From: Aricia agestis
Taxonomy: Eukaryota > Arthropoda > Insecta > Lepidoptera > Lycaenidae
NCBI RefSeq assembly: GCF_905147365.1
Contig: NC_056420.1
Coordinates: forward strand, 10,984,001-11,048,000
DNA length: 64,000 nucleotides
Direction: 5' to 3'
The notes under the pieces are model-generated. The model was not told the origin of the DNA, made no database searches, and saw only the letters and a program-made list of their open reading frames with translations. The translations under genes and the position numbers were made by a program. Shown here in pieces: positions 55,495 through 64,000 of this stretch (positions are counted from its first letter, which is position 1; every line of letters starts with the position of its first letter).

Positions 55495-55725
55495 CAAGCT
55501 TTTGCCCGCGGCTTCGCTCGCGTTAAGAAGTATTATTATATACAAACTTTCATCCCCTATTTTAACCCCTTGGAGGTGGAATTGATCAAAATCCTTTCTT
55601 AGCGGATGCCTACGTCATAATATCTACCTGCATCCCAAATTTCAGCCCGATCGGTCCAGTGGTTTGGGCTGTGCGTTGATAGATCAACATGTCAGTCAGT
55701 CACCTTTGAGTTTTATATATATAGA
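55495..55725 (-). mobile_element. Non-autonomous Helitron
   Basis: On the minus strand it begins A|TCTATATATATAAAACTC, continues GTGACTGACTGACATG, and ends GAAGCCGCGGGCAAAAGCTTG|T. The final CTTG is one change from CTAG. Internal GACCGATCGGGCTGAAATTT is typical of lepidopteran copies. Confidence 0.7.
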
Positions 55726-56218
55726 TTAATAATAAACAAGTATCAAGACGAGCGGTTCTGCTACATGCTCCGCCAAATATTGGCGAAAAATTATATCTGT
55801 AATTTATTGGGACGTGATCATTATTTTAATGTGGCGGTATCCGGTCTTTGGATAGCCGATACGCTTCCGTCGTAACATCAGTACATTACTACATTACTCA
55901 TCATCATTACCACCGTGAACATTTGAAAGTAAGAAATGAGGCTACAATGCATGCTTCGCTATATTGCAATCGAACCAAATAGATTAGACAAAAAAGTTAC
56001 TTAGCCAAGATTGCTTGACTTATGGAGCTTAACTAATCGCCTAATTATATCAAAAATTTTATACCATTAAAGAGGTATTCCTAACAAGCTATGTTGTTTA
56101 TGTCCCTTAGGGTCAGAACACATAACGATTCGCAACAGGACGCGTGATAGCGATACAAAACTTAAATAACATTTTCTGTACAGGTAACACGCACAATCAT
56201 ATTATTATTATATAACCA
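55726..56218. other. Non-coding stretch
   Basis: Nothing recognised. Confidence 0.35.
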
Positions 56219-56220
56219 TA

Positions 56221-56497
56221 AACCACCTACCTATTGGAATGGAGAAACAAAGGCCTGAGCAAGCGAGATGTCACTATCAGTTACACTGCGTGGTAAAAAG
56301 AGACGTGTGATACATGACAGCAGAACTCTTTTTTTGAGCTCCTGTCGGCACTTATCGGCACGTTGACAATTTAATCTGATAGAAAGATGCTTGTGTTAGT
56401 GTATATGTACAAATATTTTTACACACGGATGTAAACCAATTTCGGTTTTGTTTGACAGCTCGAGATTGTTGCTCTATTCCGCTAGGTATATTAACTT
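56221..56497. mobile_element. 277-bp MITE, copy 2
   Basis: Same length and orientation as 53546-53822, flanked by TA (56219-56220 and 56498-56499). The left TIR has diverged (AACCACCTACCTATTGGAAT) while the right TIR is intact. Confidence 0.75.
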
Positions 56498-56499
56498 TA

Positions 56500-57024
56500 T
56501 TATCATAGTTAATGTTCAATGTTCATACAAAATATTATGTCGTCAGAATAAATTGTCGGCTGACAGAAGAGAGAGTAGGGACGAAGATAGTACAAGACTT
56601 CGTTATCACAAACTTACCAAATATACCACATTAATAACTTTCCCGACTTACGGAAGATTGTCCACAATCTTAGCAAGTTTTTCACCTCATGTCAAGTGCT
56701 CCCCTAATCTCATTTTTGGCCACCCTTCTGTCCCTGCACCCTTTGTAATTGTTACATACTGTCTCTTGTTTTAACTGTAATTTATTGTTAGCTTTATAAA
56801 TCATTACTTCTATGCACGTTTTATGCAAAGACACGAAGAAAATAATGAAAAATTATTTGGGGTCGCCTAACTTCAATTCCCGTTTTGTACTCGTATGCAG
56901 AAATGGTGACAGATACATTCTAGAAAATTGTATGATGATTGATGCTATCTTCTAACATGTTAATTTATTATTATTATGGCCACGACAACGCTGTATTTGA
57001 AAAACGGAGCTTCACCAAAGTTTA
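56500..57024. other. Non-coding stretch
   Basis: Nothing recognised. Confidence 0.35.
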
Positions 57025-57166
57025 CTTAGGGTGGGTTGCATTTTGTAGTTATAGTTAAGGATAAAGTTATCGTCAAATATGGCGTCCACTATGGATTTTT
57101 ACTAGGAATTTGACAGTTCATTTGACATTTTGTTATGATTAAAGTAAGTTGGTGCAACCCACCTTT
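57025..57166. mobile_element. MITE with GGTGGGTTGCA ends
   Basis: TTAGGGTGGGTTGCA at the left and TGCAACCCACCTTTA at the right are inverted. Inside, ATAGTTAAGG and weaker pairing continue. About 140 bp, non-coding. Confidence 0.6.
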
Positions 57167-57328
57167 ACATATTTTACAGTAATTAGTGTTGGTATTTCGA
57201 TTTATAAGCTAAAAGTAAGAAAAAAATATTTCAATGGCACTAGCCCAGAATATCCGGATCAAACTAAAGCAAGTAATAAATACAATGTAACTTTTAAACA
57301 ATACAAAATGAACTACAATCGCTAAGAA

Positions 57329-57532
57329 AAATTTAGTTTGTTGTTATTTTTTTAGCAATATTCCGCGAAATAAACTTCCACCTTTAAGTAAATGTGTGAG
57401 TGTACGCATAGGCATGCGTACAGTTTATTTCAGTACAGGAAGTTTATTTCGCGGAATATTGCTAAAAAAATTACTTACAACAAACTAAATTTTAAGCTAT
57501 GGATTTCCACAAAGTAACGCCTGATTCCATTA
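57329..57532. mobile_element. 204-bp hairpin insert between 14-bp direct repeats
   Basis: ACAATCGCTAAGAA occurs at 57315-57328 and 57533-57546. Between them TTAGCAATATTCCGCGAAAT and its exact inverse (about 57443-57464) form a long stem, with AAATTTAGTTTGTTGT also inverted further out. The right repeat lies about 45 bp beyond the stem, so the insert is not a simple symmetric MITE. Confidence 0.65.
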
Positions 57533-57546
57533 ACAATCGCTAAGAA

Positions 57547-60045
57547 GTTAGAACTACTATCAAAGATTCTTCATATTTCCCCCTATCGCTATCAAAGGTC
57601 ACGTACCTGTCGCCCGTCATAGTTGTCACTTGACCCCCATTGTCCCCCACATGAGGTAGGGGCAACAGATGTTACCCCTACCGCTATTGAATAGTAACGG
57701 ACTTTAATAGATTTGGGAAATATTCGAAACGGTTTTTGCGACACATGTATAAACAATTTGTAAGTACTTTTCGCATAATTTCATGATAAACAATGACAAA
57801 ATAAGTAAAAAAATTGTTAAAAAGGTAAAAATTGTACATAGTACAAACTAACTTAGCCTAAAAATGGTTAGGCTTACTTAACCTAAACATTTTCAAAAAC
57901 CACTGTTTTCTTTCTTATCAGTATCTAGAATGTTGCTGTAACAGTTAAAACTAAGAAAGCAGCTCATTGATTTCATTTCAATTACATATTTTGTTCTTAC
58001 AAAATATCATCTATTTTCATCTCTACATGAATCAAAGAAATCCATCCAAATTAAGTTTCGAAAAACCTTAAGTAGCCAGAAGTTTTCGCAATATGAATGT
58101 AACGAAATACGCTCTATGACTACTATGACAGTGGGAGATATCTACGAAGTTATCTGCGAGTCGTGCATAATGGATGTGCCCTGATAGGTTTCCATAAGTG
58201 ATTGATAGAGACCACGGTGGCATATACGGAACGGTTGGCGCGTTAGATACTGAATACAATAAAATATGTGTTTTTTGTACGCTTTATAATAATTATTCTT
58301 TGAGGACTGGAACAGGTTTAATTATACAAGTTAATATACAAGAATTATTAAATTTTAATCTACTAAAATACAGCATGATGAAAATTCAGTTTGTTTTTCA
58401 TCTACGATGTAGCCAATACAGCACTCAGACTTTTCTCCTACGGATTCGCAATATACAAACAAGGTGTGTTTATTTAGCTGCAGGTAGCCAAGGTATAGGT
58501 CTTTAGAATGGAAGTAAAATAGTCTATCCAGAAGCATTGCCGTGTGCACGAGTCCGATGGTCAGCCTGCGATCTGTCCAACCGTTTTCAATCGGCCTCCC
58601 CGTACATGGGTATCTCAAGCATCGAACTTCCCAACACGAACGAGACTGCTTCTTATCATTCCTGAGTATCCATTAAAATAAATCAGTAGTCACGGCGATG
58701 ACGGATCGCGGTTATTGTTGTGGTAATGCGGGAACTCCTGACCTGTACGACGTCCCACGAGGGTACAAAACTTGGGTAATGTAACCTATAGGTTTTGTGA
58801 ATTTCCTGATAAACTATGTGGTAATTTTATATGAAGAAGTTTGGTGAAAGATGTGGTGAGGAAATTAAATTAACGAAATACGAGAATACTTTTACAAGTT
58901 ACACCATGTTTTTGTAAAATTTCTTAAGCATCTTCATTCCTTCTAATGTGGCTTCATGTTATAGACAAAGTAATACTGTAAAACAGAAATAAATACACAA
59001 CATGTACTATACATTAGGGAACTCTGAAGAACTTTCAATTCAATTCAAATTCAAATATTCTTTAATGTGCACACAATACATAGAGAATACAAACAATTTA
59101 AACAAGATTTTACATAGGTGTCACAATGGCGGCCTTATTACTAGGTAGCAATCTCTTCCAGGCAACCACGAGCGAAGGTGAAAATTGTGGAAGAGATAAG
59201 TGTGCATGCGCAGACAAAAGAATACAAATATTATATTATTATAAATATATAAATAAATATACATATATATACAATAATACTATACATAAATACCAAATAT
59301 ATATATCACAAAATAATACTATACAATATACATAATTTATAGAACTATATTAATAGGAATAATGACTTATGACATAGTACAACACGGACGGACATACCAT
59401 GAACTTGAAACATAAACATAAATTATATTTGAAACATAAACTTTCCTTGGGTAACGAATTCGTTTCCGTCAGGCGATAGCACGTTAATAAAACAACGAGT
59501 ACCTATAGGTACTGGGTGTAACAAAACTATAAGTGATAATACATATTTTGGGTTTAAAGGCTAAGTGGTAAAAGTAATCAAAAAATGGTATAGTCAAAAC
59601 CATACAATTCAACTCGAAATTTTGTGTGTCACTATGCAATTCGCCTCACTGCTTTACTATTAAAAGTTAAATTTATTTTAAAAAATCTGTAAATAACGTA
59701 ATTACGTATAAGATATCTGGGTAGACATGCTTCCTAGCTTATCATGTAGAAACTCCGAAACCCACAAAATCTCACTTAAAAAAAAATTCATAATCGTTTT
59801 GCGTAACTTACACAAACTCCTCCTAACTTCAAAGAACAAAACACATGCCTATTCATGTGGAAAATGGCAGCAATCGTAACAAAGAGTCGATAAGGAACAT
59901 CACTAGATGATGGATGACGTGTCGCTAGGGAGGGGACGCCGGAAGTGACGCAGAATTAACGAAACACCCTCACTACAGAAAAACAATGTGGAAAATGTAA
60001 TTGTCTGTGTTGTCACCGTCATGGAAACTGCTGTTTCAATTTTAT
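57547..60045. other. Non-coding stretch
   Basis: A 102-codon frame at 58198-58506 has no recognised domain. AT-rich ATACATAT microsatellite at 59228-59335. No gene is supported. Confidence 0.35.
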
Positions 60046-60148
60046 CTCTACTAATATTCTAAATGCGTGTGTCTGTCCGCTACCGCTTCACGCCTAAACC
60101 ACTGAACTAATTTTGCTGTTTGGTATGGAGATACTTTGAGTCCCGGGA
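60046..60148 (+). mobile_element. Helitron 5' fragment
   Basis: A|TCTCTACTAATATTCTAAAT, then CGTGTGTCTGTC and TGGTATGGAGATACTTTGAG as in 33672-33780. Truncated at its 3' side. Confidence 0.55.
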
Positions 60149-62712
60149 CGTTAAGAGGAGTTAAGACGTTGCTGGTCCGACAAGGCTTTATAAAAGGAGA
60201 ACTGTCAAAAATGGCGTTTTTGTATTGCATTGCATTTAAAGCCTTGTCGATCTCTGTGGTTATGGTTAAATATGGCTTCTTGATGGCGCCCATTTTTAAC
60301 TTTAACCAAAGATTTGACATTTTGCATGTAGCTAAAGTTACAGCCGTCATATAGTCTTGATATTATGAATGTAACTGGTTAGTACCAAAGAGTATATAAA
60401 GTTGATATTAACATAGCTGCTCAAGAAAAGAAAACAATGACACATTAATTTGGTCTTTGCAAGAATTATTATACAATTTTGTTTGCTACGTAGATAAAAA
60501 ATTTTGCAATGTAATTATTATACTTACTTTAACTTAAAAGACGAATGTTGACAAATGTTAGCAAATATATTCCACTTTGAATAAGTTCCAATAACAAAAC
60601 TACACGCGCCGTATTATGTAACAACAGAATTGGACTTGAAGAATGGATACAACAAAACCCCTTGCAATATGCTTTAATCCACAAAATGGTACCGAATTGG
60701 AAACAGAAGCAAATAGCGATTGACATGCGGCAATAAAACGTGTTAACCGCATAAGCAGATTTCAGAAGTCAATTTCCAAATTGCCTGCGACCATAACCCC
60801 TAGCTTGTCAACCGTTTTGTTGCTTCTCTCACCCCACCAGGTCAGAAGACCTTTCTTCCCTCCCCGAATGGCTCAAACAAACCTTTTGCAATATCGATAT
60901 CAAGATACAGAGGAGGTCAACGTAAAATGGTTGGTATCATAAAGAAGCGACGCGGAGAACAGTCAACCCTACGCGTCGATCAGAATTTTTAAGCGTTCAA
61001 ACGATTTTATGCGCTAGGTATTATAGGGTTAAGGGTGAATTAACAGTCGCAGTGTTTGTATAATACGCCGCCTTCCAATAAAGCAGATCAAACATTGTTT
61101 AAAAAAACACAAAGAAAATAATCCATTTAGTCGCGTGGCGCAAATACTTCCGTAAGGGACGCAATAGTAATGAGATCAAAAAGCGTTCGAATTTCGAACC
61201 GGTATCGCCATTATGAATGGCCCGAGCCGGGGGTTAAAATGTACTTAAATGCAATTCGAATTTTCGTTTCTGGAATGTTCTCTTTTTTAATTTACATTCG
61301 TGTCCATGGCGAGGTTGTTTTCAGCCATTCATAGTTAGCATGAGTGATCTTTTGTGAGTGCTCTCTGCGAAATTAACGCAATGTTTTTAGCTTTTTGCAA
61401 ATCAAAATGACCCTTTTATTTTGTTGTGGACTGTTTTCTTGTGGGACACGTTACATACACGCCGAGTGCATTTTATTTCCATGCTATTATGCGCGAACAT
61501 TTCGTATTTACATACTTTTTCATCATGAATAAACCACGATTTCCATTTAATTCCAAATATTGTTTGGCTTATTTCTATTTTACTACATGTAATATTTACA
61601 AAAGTTATTAAATGAGTAAAACCTGTAAATAAAAGTAACTTTTTAAATGTAAAAACTAAACCGCTTCGTTCAATATTAATATCAATTTCTTTGCCCGGGA
61701 GTCGGGACGTATAACGTCCTCTAATGTCAAAAATGGCGCGTTAAAAATGTATTATCTGTGAAATATTTGACGTTTTGTCGTTTTTCGTTTTTCAATGGGC
61801 ACTTGGGATGGGTGAGGCGTGCAACCCTATGTGTGGCCGACCACGTGACACTTATCCTTAACTACCCGATTAAAGTTAGGGGTGATACAAACGGCTACTG
61901 GATTTTTCTTTGATAAAATTTATCCTTTGCCTTTCCTGAAGTTTGTTCATAAAGGACTACATTATTAAATAGGTTTAGCAGGTTAATCTGAAGATTTTAC
62001 TGACAGTGACGGAAAGACATTGTATTGTATTTTTAATATTAGTGTAGGCCACCGACATCTAAGAAAGAAACAAAAATTTACTTTATCAAATCTTTTCAGT
62101 GTGACTGACCTCCACAGGTTACCGTAAATCTAAAAAAAAATATTAAATTCGACTTCAAATAGCTACAAGAGTTGCCTTTACATATAGTATATACTACAGT
62201 CTACACTAAGCCTTAAAAAAACAAACAATAGGGTTAAGGCGAAAACGAATTAAAAGAAACCGAAATCAATCTCCCGATTTCGTTAAGAAATCATGTCGTG
62301 CGAGGGCTCCCTAAGCTAATCTATTGGAAACCATTGAAAAACATCACTTAAGGAACGTATACGAGTGGCCTGGAAAAGCGGAAAAACCGGAAAAGTCGGG
62401 AAATAGCCAATTGGACAGGGACGTCGCTCGCTACATTACCCACGGGGCTTGGCAACTGTAAAATGGGTGAATTTAAAATAAGGACCAATAGTTTTTGATA
62501 ATGGCACATTACAAAAGAACTTGCTGCTGGAAAAATAGAAAAGGTTGCGTCTTTAGCCCTCACTAAATAAAAAAAAAAACAAATTATTAGAATATTCACG
62601 CTGTTGATTTAAAAATTTAATTTTGTGTCTTTAGCAGGTTTTATATTAAAACAAATGATATTAACTCAACAATAATATTATGAACTGTGCTTTACATACT
62701 TAATTAAATACT
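60149..62712. other. Non-coding stretch, low in repeats
   Basis: CATTTTTAACTTTAACCAAA with ATTTGACATTTTGC (60290-60325) suggests an old MITE. Otherwise this is one of the longest stretches without recognisable mobile DNA, and it holds no open frame that I can support as coding. Confidence 0.4.
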
Positions 62713-62713
62713 T

Positions 62714-62851
62714 AGGGCCTGTTTCATCACTTTCTGAGTAAGTGGCGAATAGGCTATTCACAACTTTTTTGACAGATTCTCCATACTTTATGTCAAGTTA
62801 AGTGGTGCATAGCTTATTGGACACTTATAAAAAAGTAGTGAAACAGGCCCT
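62714..62851. mobile_element. AGGGCCTGTTTCA MITE
   Basis: AGGGCCTGTTTCATCACTTT at the left and GTAGTGAAACAGGCCCT at the right are inverted, and TAAGTGG and TAGCTTATTGGACACTTAT pair internally. TTA stands on the left and TAA on the right, as in PIF/Harbinger-like copies. A widespread insect MITE type. Confidence 0.75.
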
Positions 62852-63603
62852 AAATAGTGTACAAAATCAAAAAAAGAAAAAAGTAGCTACGCGTTACGCT
62901 ACGAGCCAACTACGAGCTACGAACTCGCTACGAGCCTCTACGAATATTATTTTTAAATACGTCGCCTATGCTTTAAATACTAATGATTCTAAATGTGAGG
63001 TAGCTGCATAATATTTTTTTTTTTACCATAATACAAGTACAATACAGTATTTTAACTCTGCCGAGCACTTGAAATAAAATTCTATGCAGCAATTCTTATC
63101 TACTTTAAGTTTTCTGAAAGCACACTAATTTGGGATGTGTCTGATTTATGTTGTGGTCTAGACTGAAGATAACTGTAAATATCTACTGTTTATTAACAAA
63201 GGCGACTCCGATGAAAAATAACTGAGAACGCTAAAAAAAAAACAAAATAGGAACTGTTATGAATTTTAATAAGACACTTTTAACATGACATCAATTTGGT
63301 GCGGAACCATAAATTTATTAAGCAACACCTTCGTAATGTGACTCCGTTGTTTTATATTAAAAGTTAGAAAGTAATTTTGTCATACCCCGATAAACCTTAT
63401 AGTTCTTACTTCATTGGAATAAAGTTGAGAATCGCTTGATTATTTCGGTGTAACAGTTTTCGTCTGCAAATAATTTTTGGCGCAGAATTTAGGGTGGATG
63501 AAGTCAGTACCACGTGGTCTTATGGATCCATAATCACAGCAGGGGGTCGTGTTACTAACGATCGAATATCATTTTTACCCAACAGCGACACAGCGACAGA
63601 AGT
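62852..63603. other. Non-coding stretch with CTACGAGC minisatellite
   Basis: CTACGAGC/CTACGAAC-like units repeat at 62886-62945. The rest is unremarkable. Confidence 0.5.
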
Positions 63604-63931
63604 ATGGGAGAGCCATGCTTCGGCACGAATGGGCCGGCGAGACCGGAGAAATACCAGGTTCTCACAGAAAACCGGCGTGAAACAAACAGCGCTTGCGCTG
63701 TGTTTCGCCGAGTGAGTGAGTTTACCGGAGGCCCAATCCCCTACCCTATTCCCTTCCCTACCCTCCCCTATTCCCTTCCCTTCCCATCCCTACCCTCCCC
63801 TATTACCCTATTCCCTCTTAAAAGGCCGGCAACGCACCTGCAGCTCTTCTGATGCTGCGAGTGTCCATGGGCGACGGAAGTTGCTTTTTATCAGGTGACC
63901 CGTTTGCTCGTTTGCCCCCTTATAAAAAAAA
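63604..63931 (+). mobile_element. SINE-like family R, copy 8
   Basis: Nearly complete: GGGAGAGCCATGCTTCGGC head (first bases missing), long CCCTACC/TTCCC tract, GTGACCCGTTTGCTCG and an A-run at 63924-63931. Confidence 0.78.
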
Positions 63932-64000
63932 GGTGGTATGTTTTTTTATGTAAGTCAGTGTTTTTTAACCTGTGGGTCGCGAAGCTTCTAGGGGTCATCG

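Noticed and set aside
58198..58506. 102-codon protein
   Set aside because: AT-rich translation without a domain; probably chance.

Overview
The window looks like nuclear DNA of a moth or butterfly (Lepidoptera). It is AT-rich and densely packed with interspersed repeats: tRNA-derived SINEs, Helitrons whose ends match the TC...CTAG|T rule, many short terminal-inverted-repeat elements (MITEs) and an R1-clade LINE. The one clear host protein gene is an intact zinc-finger regulator of the disconnected/basonuclin family. No bacterial-style operon, CRISPR array or phage gene is present. The organism call rests on repeat style and on the insect character of disco and the 5S rRNA genes; I could not search a database.

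Layout. 1-11.6 kb: repeat-rich non-coding DNA, including a 1.4-kb TIR element carrying G-run blocks. 11.85-14.15 kb: disco on the minus strand in a GC-rich island, coding in one uninterrupted exon. 14.2-22.6 kb: SINEs, a mariner-type MITE and a 404-bp foldback element. 22.6-25.3 kb: a young 5'-truncated R1-clade LINE inserted into a tRNA-derived SINE, with a 13-bp target duplication. 26.1-28.05 kb: a MITE nested inside another MITE, then a 664-bp TIR element with an 8-bp target duplication. 29.15-31.85 kb: two 5S rRNA gene clusters in opposite orientation, one full and one truncated gene on the minus strand and three full genes plus a stub on the plus strand, separated by about 1.8 kb that holds a MITE relic and a piece of hAT transposase. 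32-64 kb: no confident host gene, but twin 0.9-kb repeats, several copies of a SINE-like family with an internal pyrimidine tract, Helitrons, a TTAA-flanked MITE, snap-back palindromes and one decayed ORF.

The host genes do not form a pathway. disco is a nuclear transcriptional regulator in a gene-poor neighbourhood, as is common for developmental regulators. The 5S genes are RNA polymerase III units making the small RNA of the large ribosomal subunit. Nearly everything else is mobile-element sediment, and nested insertions give partial relative ages. I found no convincing new biological system. The observations most worth following are the inverted 5S clusters, the cysteine-less fourth finger of disco, the nested and foldback MITEs, and the twin elements built from 315-bp internal repeats.
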